32,293 nt of DNA. Source: Treponema sp. Its GTDB lineage: Bacteria; Spirochaetota; Spirochaetia; Treponematales; Treponemataceae. Positions within the stretch are counted from its first letter, which is position 1. The number at the start of each line of letters is the position of its first letter. The stretch lies in the NCBI RefSeq assembly GCF_017430385.1, contig NZ_JAFRNB010000040.1, forward strand, positions 1 through 32,293, in the 5' to 3' direction. Positions 7,046 through 15,379 of the stretch are shown piece by piece. The notes beneath the pieces were generated by a model, which searched no databases, was not told the origin of the DNA, and saw only the letters and a list, made by a program, of their open reading frames with translations. The position numbers and the translations under genes were made by a program.

Positions 7046-8038
7046 ATGTCAAAAAAAATTCATGAATCGCTTACGGAGCTTGTCGGTCATACTCCGCTTG
7101 TCCGTCTGCACGGATACGAAAAAAAACTGGGGCTAAAGGCTCATATTCTTGCAAAGGTCGAGTATTTTAACCCGATCGGCTCAATCAAAGACCGAATCGT
7201 TTTGCGGATTATCGAAGATGCCGAAAAAGAAGGAAAAATCATTCCCGGAAAAACGACTTTAATCGAATACACGAGCGGAAATACTGGAATTGCCGTGAGC
7301 GCAATCGGAGCAATGAAAGGCTACAAAGTCCAGATTTATCTTCAGGAAGGAGTGAGCCGGGAACGACTTCAAGTGATGAAAGCCTTTGGTGCAAATGTCA
7401 CAAAAATCGGCGATGTGCCGGAGCTTCAGGACGCACTCAAAGCCACAAATAACGATTTTGTTGCCGCAACCAACATTTTGAAACAGCATATTCGTGATCG
7501 GCAGGCAGCCGGCGACAGCATTTATTTCGTCGATCAGATGGTAAACCCGCTCAACCCAAAAGCGCATCACGACACAACAGGTCGGGAAATCTGGGAAGAC
7601 ACAGAAGGAGAGCTTTCGGCAGTCGTAGCAAGCGTTGGAACGGCCGGCACTCTCCGGGGAATCGCGGATTATATTCATGAACAGAGCTCTGATGTCAAAA
7701 TTTTTGCGGTTGAGCCATCTGCGACAGACACGCGCCTCACTGGAATTCACAATTTTACGGATGTTCCGGTTGAGCGGGTTCCTTTGAGCTTAAAAGAAAA
7801 CGGTGAGCCAAAAGCTGGAATTTTCGATGAAGTTTTTGTAGCCGACACGGACGGAGCTTTTGAAGCAGCACGAACGGTGGCAAAGACTGACGGCGTTCTC
7901 GTGGGAAATTCCAGCGGAGCGGCACTCTGGGGAGCAACAAAAATCGCACAAAGAAAAGAATTTGAAGGCAAAAATATCGTGGTCGTGTTCCCGGACACAG
8001 GACTTCGTTATTTAAGCACGAATTTGTTTGAAGATTAA
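7046..8038 (+). CDS. cysK: cysteine synthase (O-acetylserine sulfhydrylase)
   Basis: A PLP enzyme of the fold-type II family that makes L-cysteine from O-acetylserine and sulfide. ATG 7046 was chosen because GGAGG lies at 7035-7039; it gives 330 residues, close to the usual 310-330. Lys48 in the motif GSIKDR should bind PLP, TSGNTG at 76-81 is the substrate loop, and a GTAGT phosphate-binding loop and a C-terminal NSSGAA motif are visible. A cystathionine beta-synthase-like role cannot be excluded from sequence alone. Its position at the end of the importer/transporter group suggests that the transporters supply or sense a sulfur compound. Confidence 0.88.
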   Translation: MSKKIHESLTELVGHTPLVRLHGYEKKLGLKAHILAKVEYFNPIGSIKDRIVLRIIEDAEKEGKIIPGKTTLIEYTSGNTGIAVSAIGAMKGYKVQIYLQEGVSRERLQVMKAFGANVTKIGDVPELQDALKATNNDFVAATNILKQHIRDRQAAGDSIYFVDQMVNPLNPKAHHDTTGREIWEDTEGELSAVVASVGTAGTLRGIADYIHEQSSDVKIFAVEPSATDTRLTGIHNFTDVPVERVPLSLKENGEPKAGIFDEVFVADTDGAFEAARTVAKTDGVLVGNSSGAALWGATKIAQRKEFEGKNIVVVFPDTGLRYLSTNLFED

Positions 8039-8078
8039 TAAAGCTGAAAAACGAAATTATACCGCAGAAGAATGCATG

Positions 8079-8105
8079 ACAAAACCTTGTAACGGCTTTG
8101 TTTTT
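8079..8105 (+). terminator. probable terminator after cysK
   Basis: ACAAAACC (8079-8086) and GGCTTTGT (8094-8101) form an imperfect stem followed by five T. It lies between cysK and the promoter of the next operon. Confidence 0.45.
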
Positions 8106-8123
8106 CAAATTTTGCTCCTGCTC

Positions 8124-8151
8124 TCGACATTTTGTGCAGTTTCATTATATT
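8124..8151 (+). promoter_or_regulatory. possible promoter of the two-component operon
   Basis: TCGACA (8124-8129) and TATATT (8146-8151) are separated by 16 bases, 21 bases before the start of the membrane protein gene. The match is moderate. Confidence 0.45.
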
Positions 8152-8172
8152 ATTTGTGGAGCAGGAGCTTGC

Positions 8173-8778
8173 ATGAAATATAATGGTAGAACGGTTTTAC
8201 TGTGCATAATTGCTGAGGCATTAAATTTTATTTCCGCTTACATTTTCTTGGACACACTTCATCTTCCGCTTTTTATGGATACGATTTTTACCGTTGCCAT
8301 AACTTTCTATTGCGGGCTTGTTCCTGGAATTGTCGTCGCAATCCTTTACAATGTAATAGCAACTCTTACTTTGGTTATGAGGGGCTTCACATTTGAGATT
8401 TATGCGGTACTTTTTGCTATTTGCGGAGTCCTTGTTGCATTGACTATCTGGTTTTTTGCCCGCCGCAGGGAAAATTTTCAAATCAATACGGCAATTACAA
8501 GCCTTTATCTTGTGCTGATTGCACTTGTTTCGTCACTTCTTGCTGTTTTTTCTGGCGGAACAATCGATTATATCCGTTATTCACTGGCTGATCTGCCCGA
8601 CAGAATGGCTCCAATCAAGAATTTTACAGATGCTTTCCGTGATCAGAATTTTCCTCTTTACGCATCTTGTATTCTTGGTCAGCTGCCGATTTCATTTTTG
8701 GACAGAATTGTCACAACTTTTTCGGGCTATGGCGTTTACAGGCTTATGGTTCGGCTTTTTGGTGAGGAAAGGTGGTAA
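8173..8778 (+). CDS. ECF S-component-like integral membrane protein, probable sensor partner of the adjacent kinase
   Basis: The 201-residue protein has five to six hydrophobic segments. The stretch LPLFMDTIFTVAITFYCGLVPG followed by a small-residue helix resembles the S-component (substrate-binding) fold of ECF vitamin transporters, in which a DTI/G-xxPG pattern recurs. No ECF ATPases are nearby; instead the gene abuts a histidine kinase gene by 2 bases. The simplest reading is that it binds a small ligand in the membrane and signals to the kinase. ATG 8173 has GGAG upstream. The fold call is by eye and moderately sure; the sensor role is inference. Confidence 0.6.
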   Translation: MKYNGRTVLLCIIAEALNFISAYIFLDTLHLPLFMDTIFTVAITFYCGLVPGIVVAILYNVIATLTLVMRGFTFEIYAVLFAICGVLVALTIWFFARRRENFQINTAITSLYLVLIALVSSLLAVFSGGTIDYIRYSLADLPDRMAPIKNFTDAFRDQNFPLYASCILGQLPISFLDRIVTTFSGYGVYRLMVRLFGEERW

Positions 8779-8780
8779 AT

Positions 8781-9611
8781 ATGGAAACATCAGCTGCCGA
8801 AGTAAATCATCTTTATGATATCATCCACACTTACACGCTTTTCTTTGTTGTTTTTGATGTCGTGTTTTTCGTGGCGGCAGTTATTGTTGTCCTTCTTTTA
8901 ATCCGATTCTTAAAATCAAGACAAAAGCTTATTGTTTCCGGTGGATATCTCCGCTATACAATCCGTGGTCAGGAAGAAGAGAGAGCCAGGATTGCGCGGG
9001 AACTTCATGATACGATTGCGCAGGATTTGCGTTATTGTGTCGGACTTGCCGAAAAAGTCCAGGATGAGGAGCTTAAAAAAGAACTCAGCGCGCTTATTTC
9101 CAAGTCAGTGAAGGATGTCCGTGCCATGAGCTACAATCTTGCTCCCCCGGATGTCACAAAGAAAAATCTTGTTGTCAGCATAATGAATTTGTGTCAGAAT
9201 TTCCAGGAACAGTCTGGAATTGAATTCAGAATGGTCACGCCAAGTGCAGTCAAGACACATTTCTTAACCGAGGAAGAATGTCTTAACATTTACCGGATTG
9301 TTCAGGAGTCGCTTAACAACATCTCAAGACATGCTGATGCTCAGGAAGCCACCGTGCTTGTTCGCAATCATATCGGAACAGAGGAGAATGGGCTTTACAT
9401 TTTCATAACTGATGATGGTGTCGGTTTTGATACTTCAAGAAATTATACTTCCGGCACAAGGCATTTCGGTCTTGTCGGAATGAAGCAGCGGGCTGAGCTG
9501 ATTGGTGCAAAACTTGATGTGTCTTCTGAATATGGTGAAGGTACTCAGGTTAAGTTGATAAAACTTGTTACACCCCCGACAATCAAGGAAGGTATTATAA
9601 AATTTAAATAA
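8781..9611 (+). CDS. sensor histidine kinase, HisKA_3 (NarX/DesK/LiaS class)
   Basis: The 276-residue kinase has one N-terminal membrane segment (about 19-42) and no visible extracytoplasmic sensor domain. The HisKA_3 dimerisation helix contains RIARELHDTIAQDLR with the phospho-accepting His76. The HATPase domain shows the N box around Asn179-Asn180, DDGVGFD at 211-217 and a G2 region GLVGMKQRAE. ATG 8781 follows GAGGAAAGG and lies 2 bases after the upstream stop. Lacking its own input domain, it probably receives its signal from the membrane protein encoded just before it. Its partner is the response regulator just after it. Confidence 0.88.
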   Translation: METSAAEVNHLYDIIHTYTLFFVVFDVVFFVAAVIVVLLLIRFLKSRQKLIVSGGYLRYTIRGQEEERARIARELHDTIAQDLRYCVGLAEKVQDEELKKELSALISKSVKDVRAMSYNLAPPDVTKKNLVVSIMNLCQNFQEQSGIEFRMVTPSAVKTHFLTEEECLNIYRIVQESLNNISRHADAQEATVLVRNHIGTEENGLYIFITDDGVGFDTSRNYTSGTRHFGLVGMKQRAELIGAKLDVSSEYGEGTQVKLIKLVTPPTIKEGIIKFK

Positions 9612-9632
9612 AGTAATTAAAAAGGAAGAATA

Positions 9633-10247
9633 ATGAAAAATACATTTTTTGTAATTGAAGACCACACGCTTACCAATCTTGGAATCCGTGAAATCTTGCA
9701 GAGCAACACTGAATTGGAATGTTGTGGATTTGCGATGAGCGAAAGCGAGGCTTTTGAAAAACTGACAGAGCTTGATATGAAGGGCGCGCTGCCCAAAATG
9801 CTTGTCCTTGATTTGTTTCTCGGCGGTGACTCAGGAATCGATGTTCTCCGTGAAGTAAAAAAGCATTTTCCTTCAATTGGCGTAGTTGTCTATTCAATGT
9901 ACTCCAATCCAGGAATTATCAGCATAGTAATGGAAAGCGGTGCAAAAGGATTCGTGTCAAAGGCCAGTTCTGAGAGCGAGCTTGTTGAGGCGATAAAAGC
10001 TGTCGCTGCCGGTGGAACTTACATCCAGAAGAGCCTGATTGAGCCGCTTAAAACTTATACGAGCATTTTCGCAAGTTTTACAAAGAACGAGCAGAATGTT
10101 CTCCGAAAACTTCTTGAGCGCAAGGAAATTCCGGCCGTTGCCGAAGAGCTTGATACGGACACCAGAACGGTCAACAATTATCTTGCTAGGATTTGTGCAA
10201 AAACAGGTTGTCATAGTCATGAAGAATTGATTGCACAGTTTGGCTGA
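9633..10247 (+). CDS. response regulator, NarL/LuxR family
   Basis: The 204-residue protein has an N-terminal receiver domain with acidic residues Glu9-Asp10, phospho-acceptor Asp60 in LVLDLF, Ser88 and Lys110. A C-terminal LuxR-type helix-turn-helix (about 147-204) follows, somewhat divergent from consensus (LDTDTRTVNNYLARIC is the recognition region). ATG 9633 has GGAAG upstream. It belongs to the HisKA_3 kinase encoded 21 bases before it. The strong ackA promoter starts inside the 3' end of this gene, so acetate kinase is a possible target, though nothing in the sequence proves it. Confidence 0.87.
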   Translation: MKNTFFVIEDHTLTNLGIREILQSNTELECCGFAMSESEAFEKLTELDMKGALPKMLVLDLFLGGDSGIDVLREVKKHFPSIGVVVYSMYSNPGIISIVMESGAKGFVSKASSESELVEAIKAVAAGGTYIQKSLIEPLKTYTSIFASFTKNEQNVLRKLLERKEIPAVAEELDTDTRTVNNYLARICAKTGCHSHEELIAQFG

Positions 10248-10259
10248 AATTTTTATAAT
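10231..10259 (+). promoter_or_regulatory. strong sigma-70 type promoter of ackA
   Basis: TTGCAC (10231-10236) and a perfect TATAAT (10254-10259) are 17 bases apart, beginning within the last codons of the response regulator gene. Expected leader is about 30 bases and includes the GAGGAAA ribosome site. Confidence 0.75.
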
Positions 10260-10295
10260 GAATTTGTAAATTTTTATTTTATATAGAGGAAACTT

Positions 10296-11630
10296 ATGGT
10301 TATTCTTACTTTGAACTGCGGATCTTCTTCTGCAAAGTATCAGGTTTATGACTGGGACAACAAAGATGTTTTGGCTACAGGTGTTGTCGAGCGAGTTACA
10401 CAGGACGGTTCTGTAATCACACACAAACCAAAAGGAAAGGACAAATTCGTCCTCGAAAGCCCTTGTCCAACTCACAAAGAAGCAATCGAGCTTATCCTTA
10501 ACGCAATCACAGACAAAGACCACGGTGTTATCACAGACATGAGTGTTATCGGTGCTGTAGGCCATCGCGTTCTCCACGGCGGAGACAAATTCACAAAGTC
10601 TGTCAAAGTTACTCCAGAGGTTTTGGATACATTCCGTTCAGTTATTGGCCTCGGCCCACTTCACATGCCAGCTAACATCATGGGTATCGAAGCTGCTCAG
10701 AAAGTTCTCCCAAATGTTCCTCACGTTGCAGTTATGGACACAGCTTGGCACCAGACAATGCCAGAGTCAAGCTTCCGCTATGCAATTCCAAAAGAGTGGT
10801 ACGAGAAATACGCAGCACGCCGCTACGGTTTCCACGGAACTTCATTCCTCTACACAGCAAAACGCGCTTCAGTTCTTCTTCACAAGGCTCCAAAAGACAC
10901 AAATGTTATCATCGCTCATGTTGGTAACGGTGCTTCAATGTGTGCTGTTAAGAACGGCTGCTGCTACGACACTTCAATGGGTATCACACCGCTCGAAGGC
11001 TTGGTAATGGGTACACGAAGCGGCGATATGGACTGTGCTCTTCCATTCTACATCATGCGACAGACAGGCATGACTCCTGATGAAATGGACACAGCAATGA
11101 ATAAAAAATCAGGCTTGCTCGGAATCACAGGCAAATACACTGACCGCCGCGATGTTGAAGAGAACGCAAAAAAAGGCGACAAAGACTGCCAGCTCGCAAT
11201 GGAGATGGAGTGCTACCGCCTCAAGAAATATTTTGGTGCATACATGGCTGCAATCGGCCCGGTTGACGCAATCGTTTACACAGCAGGCGTTGGTGAGCAC
11301 TCAGCTACAATCCGTGCAAAAGCTCTCGAAGGCCTCGAATGGCTCGGAATCAAAATCGACCCAAAAAAGAACGCTCTTGCAAACACAGGCAATGCTGAGA
11401 CTTGCATCTCAGCAGATGACAGCAAGGTAAAAGTATTCGTAATTCCAACAGATGAAGAGCTTGTTATGACAGAAGATGCTTTCGCAATCATGCAGGGCAC
11501 TTACGATGTTCATACAAACTTCACATATTCTTTCCAGGACCCAGCTTACCGCAACAAAGCTCGCGAAGAGGGCCTCAAGAAAGATTTGGAAAAACATCCA
11601 GAATTGGCAAGCATCATTGTAAGACCGTAG
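10296..11630 (+). CDS. ackA: acetate kinase
   Basis: Converts acetyl phosphate and ADP to acetate and ATP, the energy-conserving last step of fermentation to acetate. Family signatures are clear: [14 protein letters not shown] at the N-terminus, HRVLHGG, the HVGNGASM phosphate-binding loop, GTRSGDMD, and [11 protein letters not shown] near the C-terminal end of the core. At 444 residues it is longer than the usual about 400 because of a C-terminal extension (from about [19 protein letters not shown]), which I recall from spirochaete homologues. Codon choice is strikingly uniform compared with neighbours (GTT, CTC, ATC, ACA favoured), as in highly expressed genes, and fits the strong promoter. 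No phosphotransacetylase gene is in the window. Confidence 0.97.
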   Translation: MVILTLNCGSSSAKYQVYDWDNKDVLATGVVERVTQDGSVITHKPKGKDKFVLESPCPTHKEAIELILNAITDKDHGVITDMSVIGAVGHRVLHGGDKFTKSVKVTPEVLDTFRSVIGLGPLHMPANIMGIEAAQKVLPNVPHVAVMDTAWHQTMPESSFRYAIPKEWYEKYAARRYGFHGTSFLYTAKRASVLLHKAPKDTNVIIAHVGNGASMCAVKNGCCYDTSMGITPLEGLVMGTRSGDMDCALPFYIMRQTGMTPDEMDTAMNKKSGLLGITGKYTDRRDVEENAKKGDKDCQLAMEMECYRLKKYFGAYMAAIGPVDAIVYTAGVGEHSATIRAKALEGLEWLGIKIDPKKNALANTGNAETCISADDSKVKVFVIPTDEELVMTEDAFAIMQGTYDVHTNFTYSFQDPAYRNKAREEGLKKDLEKHPELASIIVRP

Positions 11631-11648
11631 TTTATTATAGCTGCGGAT

Positions 11649-11732
11649 AAAATTTAACCACAGATTTCACAGATGTCACAGATTAAAATTAGAATCTGTG
11701 TTAATCCGTGTAATCTGTGGTTTATTTTTTTT
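11649..11732. repeat. ACCACAGATT palindromic dispersed repeat acting as bidirectional terminator
   Basis: AACCACAGATT near 11656-11666 pairs imperfectly with AATCTGTGGTT near 11712-11722, forming a long hairpin made of related CACAGAT/CACAGATT units, followed by a T-rich run. It lies between the convergent ackA and DJ-1 genes, so it can terminate both. Its left half recurs at 25409-25445 with two differences in 37 bases. Confidence 0.8.
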
Positions 11733-11745
11733 GCCGTTAATTTGA

Positions 11746-12372
11746 TTATCTCTGGCATGAGCCGTCGTGGATTCTCACGGCGGTTTCTGCTCCTGCCACA
11801 AGTTCCACAAACTTCATTGCAAATTGCTCCGCTGTTCCGGGGCCTCTTCCTGTAAGAACATTATTGTCCAAGACAAAAGGCACATCCGCAATATGCTCGG
11901 AATTTTCCATAACTTCTTTTGCCCAGTTATCACTTCTGCAATATTCCCCAAGATTCTTTTCCATTCCTGGGTAGCAAGTCCATTTGCGGTTCGCAAGAAT
12001 TCCTGTGCGTGCCAAAACAACAGCTGGAGATGCGCACATTGCCGCAACGAGCTTTCCGCCCCTGTCCATTTTTGTAATCAGCTGGAAAAGATACTGGTTT
12101 GCCGCAAGATTGCTTGCACCCGGCATTCCGCCTGGGAAATAAACTGCATCCGGCAGGCTCTTGTCCATTCTTTCGATAAAATCTTTGAGCGTGCAATCCG
12201 CTATCAGAGTCAGCTCGTGGCTTCCTACTACTACAATTGGATTTTTGAGGCAGCCGTCTTCTGGAACTGAAACTGTCGTGACTTTTACATTTGCCCTGCG
12301 AAGATAATCCACAACCGTGAATGCTTCGATTTCTTCAAAACCTGGGGCTAAAAATACTGCAACATGTGCCAT
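11746..12372 (-). CDS. DJ-1/PfpI family protein
   Basis: The 208-residue cytoplasmic protein has the DJ-1/YajL/ThiJ pattern: GFEEIEA at 11-17 with Glu16 as the expected catalytic acid, and the nucleophile elbow AAMCASPAV with Cys113. Family members are proposed to act as glyoxalases, protein deglycases or redox-sensitive chaperones. ATG at 12372 has AAAGGAG upstream on the minus strand. An insert around residues 60-75 and a slightly long C-terminus are the only deviations from the usual about 190. It stands alone and is divergent from the receiver-protein gene at 12495. Confidence 0.88.
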   Translation of the reverse strand: MAHVAVFLAPGFEEIEAFTVVDYLRRANVKVTTVSVPEDGCLKNPIVVVGSHELTLIADCTLKDFIERMDKSLPDAVYFPGGMPGASNLAANQYLFQLITKMDRGGKLVAAMCASPAVVLARTGILANRKWTCYPGMEKNLGEYCRSDNWAKEVMENSEHIADVPFVLDNNVLTGRGPGTAEQFAMKFVELVAGAETAVRIHDGSCQR

Positions 12373-12394
12373 AAAAAATCTCCTTTTCCCCTGA

Positions 12395-12403
12395 ATTATA
12401 CCA
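12395..12403 (-). promoter_or_regulatory. extended -10 promoter of the DJ-1 gene
   Basis: On the minus strand TGG-TATAAT forms an extended -10, with no convincing -35. It leaves a leader of about 16 bases that includes the AAAGGAG site. Confidence 0.55.
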
Positions 12404-12457
12404 TGAAAATCAAAATCCGAAAATTAAATTTTTTTAAGATTTTCAGGGCTCTCTTAA

Positions 12458-12486
12458 TTGAAAACTCGTATACTATGATGTATTAT
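12458..12486 (+). promoter_or_regulatory. promoter placing transcription start at or next to the start codon of the 12495 gene
   Basis: TTGAAA (12458-12463) and TATTAT (12481-12486) are 17 bases apart. Only 8 bases separate the -10 from ATG 12495, so the mRNA should have almost no leader, in agreement with the absence of a Shine-Dalgarno. Confidence 0.65.
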
Positions 12487-12494
12487 AAATAGAA

Positions 12495-13736
12495 ATGAAA
12501 AGTGTTTTGATAGTTGACGCGCCGCCAATGCTCCGCGAATTCCTTAAAGAAAAATTTGCCGCAGAGAATATTACAGTCGAGGTTGCGGAGGCTCAAAGAG
12601 ATGCCCTTCCAAAATTCCTCTCTGTTCTTCCAGATTTGGTTATTGTCAACATTGAAAATTCTGTTTCAGATGTCGAAGATTTCCTTGCAAAAAAACAGGC
12701 TGATCCAAACGGCAAAAAAGTTCCGGTCATCGTTTCTGGCCCGGTAATCACTCACGAAGAAGCTTCTGATTTGGTTCAGTACGGTGTAATCAAATATTTT
12801 ACGCGCCCGATTCAGTTCGACCTTTTCTTTGATTCTATCGGCCGCGTCCTTCATTCAGCATTTGCCATTGATTCTACGCCTTGTGTCCTCGACATGCACC
12901 TCAATCATCACATCATTTTCATTGAGATTGCAAAAGGACTTAACCGTGAGAAAATTTCTCTTTTAAAATACAAAATCGCAGACATCATTCAAAAGAACAA
13001 TCTTACTCTTCCAAAACTCGTTCTTATGATGTCTGATTTGAGCCTGTCTTATGTTGACGGTCTCAACCTTGAGCTGCTTCTTACGAACATAACGGAAGAC
13101 AGGCGTGTTTTAAGGCGCAACATCAAAATTCTTTCATTTGACCCATTTGTTTCTGATTTTATCGAGGGGCATCCGCTTTACGAAGGAATTGAAGTCGTTC
13201 AGGATCTTTCTAAAGTCATCACGAGTCTTGTTGACAGCGTTTCCGACAGCGTTGAAAATGTCATTTCCGATAAAATCCTTGCTTCGTCAGAAGCCGATGG
13301 AGATGAGTCAATGGGAATCCGCTTCTTCTCCGATGCAGAAACTGTCGGCAACAACGGGGGCCTTTCTTCAGCTCAACCCAACATCGCTATTATTGACAAC
13401 GACATCAGTGTAATCGCCTACCTCAAACGGGCAGTTGAGACTGTCGCCGAGGTTTCTGCGTTCGCAAGTGGCAAGGACTTCCTCTCGAAAATACAGCAGA
13501 AACACTTTGATCTTGTTATCACCGGAATGTACATGCCTGATGTCACGGGCCTTGACATCCTGAAATTCCTTATTGACCGGCGCATAGATCTTCCTGTGAT
13601 TGTCTATTCAAATGTCGTTCAAAAAGAACTCATCATGCAGACTCTCAAATTGGGAGCTTCGAGCTATCTCATCAAACCGCAGCCCGAAGAAGTCATTGTT
13701 CAGAAAGTTCTGGAAGTGCTGAATGCAAGAAAGTAA
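12495..13736 (+). CDS. two-receiver signalling protein with a STAS-like middle domain; both receivers lack the phospho-Asp
   Basis: The 413-residue soluble protein has a receiver-like domain (1-120), a middle domain (about 128-245) whose pattern VLDMHLNHHIIFIEIAKGLN ... LVLMMSDLSLSYVDGLNL resembles STAS/anti-anti-sigma proteins, and a second receiver (about 295-411). In receiver 1 the acceptor position is Asn52 (DLVIVNIEN). In receiver 2 it is Gly344 (DLVITGMYMPD), although Asp301, Asp303, Ser372 and Lys394 around the site are kept. It is therefore likely a phosphorylation-independent binding or scaffold protein. The start is fixed by the receiver beginning MKSVLIVDAP, yet no ribosome site precedes it. 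It overlaps the hybrid kinase gene by 14 bases, so the two proteins probably work together. Confidence 0.8.
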   Translation: MKSVLIVDAPPMLREFLKEKFAAENITVEVAEAQRDALPKFLSVLPDLVIVNIENSVSDVEDFLAKKQADPNGKKVPVIVSGPVITHEEASDLVQYGVIKYFTRPIQFDLFFDSIGRVLHSAFAIDSTPCVLDMHLNHHIIFIEIAKGLNREKISLLKYKIADIIQKNNLTLPKLVLMMSDLSLSYVDGLNLELLLTNITEDRRVLRRNIKILSFDPFVSDFIEGHPLYEGIEVVQDLSKVITSLVDSVSDSVENVISDKILASSEADGDESMGIRFFSDAETVGNNGGLSSAQPNIAIIDNDISVIAYLKRAVETVAEVSAFASGKDFLSKIQQKHFDLVITGMYMPDVTGLDILKFLIDRRIDLPVIVYSNVVQKELIMQTLKLGASSYLIKPQPEEVIVQKVLEVLNARK

Positions 13737-15378
13737 GTCAGATTCTGGGAAAACTCCCTCGGATATTGACGATACCACTCGTTTCTTTGCGAACACACTT
13801 CACGAAATTCGTACCCCGATTCAAACTATAATTGGCTCTGCTCAGCTCATGAAGGAAACTTCATTGGACAAGGTGCAGACCGAATACTTGCGCCAGATTC
13901 TTTTCAGTGCGGAAGGATTGCTTGAAATTGCGAACAACATGCTTGACCTCGCAAAAATGAATCAGAATTCCTTCCAGATTGAAGCCATGCCTTTTGACAT
14001 TTCCCTCGTTGCCGAGCATCTTGCTGATTCCGAAAGCATCAAGGCATTCAACAAGGGGGTCGAGCTTGTCCTTGACATTTCTGCGGCCGTTCCTGCCCTT
14101 GTGAATGGTGACTCAATGCGCGTAAGGCAGATTATGCTCAATCTTATCGGGAACGCGGTTAAATTCACGAACGAGGGCTTCATTCATGTTGAGCTTGACT
14201 ATAACAAAAAAGACGGAATCTGCTTTACTGTAACCGATTCAGGAATTGGAATCACTGAGGAAAAGCAAAAAAAACTTTTCACCGAGTATTTTCAGGCTGA
14301 CATATCGACTTTCAGGCTTTTTGGCGGAACTGGGCTTGGGCTTTCAATTACAAAAAATCTTGTGGACAGAATGGGCGGCACAATCGGCGTAAAGTCAAAT
14401 CCTTCCGGCGGTTCAGTTTTCTGGTTCAAGCTGCCACTTGCCGCCGCAATCGAAAAATCTGAAAAAATCCACTTCTGTAAAAATCCCGAAAAACGGCGGA
14501 TTCTCATTGTTGATGATAGTCATCTTGCTTCACAGAGCCTCAAAAATAACCTTGCCTTGCATGGCTTTACCAGCGTGGAATTATGTGCAGAGCCGGCCGA
14601 GGCAGTCCAAAAAATCGAGCAGGCAGAAAATGAAGAGCAGCCTTATGAGCTTGTCTTTGTCGATATGATAATGGATGGCGGGCTTGACGGATTGAATCTC
14701 TGTTTTGACATCACAAATTCAAAATCAATTTCGAAAAAGCCATCCCTTTATCTTCTTGTGCCCGAAGGACAGATGCAGCAAGCAGCAAAAATGAAAGATC
14801 ACAGCCATTACAAGGGCTGTCTTTACAAACCAATTAATAAAGGAGAACTTTCGGAGCTGCTAAAAAAAGAATTCTCCGAGATTGAGCAGCTTGTCACAGT
14901 CGATGAGGCCGAAAAGGTTGATGATTCAAAAATTGCCGAAGGAATAAAGATTCTTGTTGCGGAAGACCATCCTATGAACCGAATGCTACTTGAGGCATTC
15001 CTTAAAAAATTCGGTGCGGAAGTCTATCTTGCGGAAAACGGCGAGGAAGCTCTCGACATAATCAGGAATACGCCTGAAATCTGCATGGTTTTCATGGATA
15101 TTTATATGCCGAAAAAGAACGGAATCGAGGCGACAAAAGAGCTGCGTGCCATGCACTTCAACGAGATAATAATTGCATGTACGGCAAACAATGACAAAAA
15201 TGATTTCGTGGAGTATAAAAAGAACGGCATAAATGATATTCTTGTAAAACCGTACAAAAGCGAGACATTAAAAGAGATGATAGAAAAATGGAAGGCTGTC
15301 ATGCAAACAATGTCTTTCGAGCAGATAAACCTGCTTCATATCGGAAAAGATTTGTTCATAAAGGATGAGGAGGCATAA
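13723..15378 (+). CDS. soluble hybrid histidine kinase with two C-terminal receiver domains
   Basis: The 551-residue cytoplasmic protein has no membrane segment or PAS domain. It starts almost directly with the HisKA helix (FFANTLHEIRTPIQ, His27), then the HATPase domain (N box Asn140-Asn144, DSGIGI at 172-177, GGTGLGLS at 201-208). Receiver 1 (about 258-385) has Asp264-Asp265 and acceptor Asp314; receiver 2 (about 408-525) has Glu414-Asp415 and acceptor Asp459. Unlike the upstream protein, both receivers keep the acceptor. The N-terminal 16 residues are the only possible private input, so sensing probably comes from the upstream two-receiver protein, whose gene overlaps by 14 bases. No Hpt protein is encoded nearby. 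Confidence 0.88.
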   Translation: MQESKSDSGKTPSDIDDTTRFFANTLHEIRTPIQTIIGSAQLMKETSLDKVQTEYLRQILFSAEGLLEIANNMLDLAKMNQNSFQIEAMPFDISLVAEHLADSESIKAFNKGVELVLDISAAVPALVNGDSMRVRQIMLNLIGNAVKFTNEGFIHVELDYNKKDGICFTVTDSGIGITEEKQKKLFTEYFQADISTFRLFGGTGLGLSITKNLVDRMGGTIGVKSNPSGGSVFWFKLPLAAAIEKSEKIHFCKNPEKRRILIVDDSHLASQSLKNNLALHGFTSVELCAEPAEAVQKIEQAENEEQPYELVFVDMIMDGGLDGLNLCFDITNSKSISKKPSLYLLVPEGQMQQAAKMKDHSHYKGCLYKPINKGELSELLKKEFSEIEQLVTVDEAEKVDDSKIAEGIKILVAEDHPMNRMLLEAFLKKFGAEVYLAENGEEALDIIRNTPEICMVFMDIYMPKKNGIEATKELRAMHFNEIIIACTANNDKNDFVEYKKNGINDILVKPYKSETLKEMIEKWKAVMQTMSFEQINLLHIGKDLFIKDEEA

Positions 15379-15379
15379 A

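Noticed and set aside
15365..15379. Earlier ATG for the PHP-family protein
   Set aside because: It lies inside the kinase reading frame before the GAGGAGG site; the ATG at 15380 has correct spacing.
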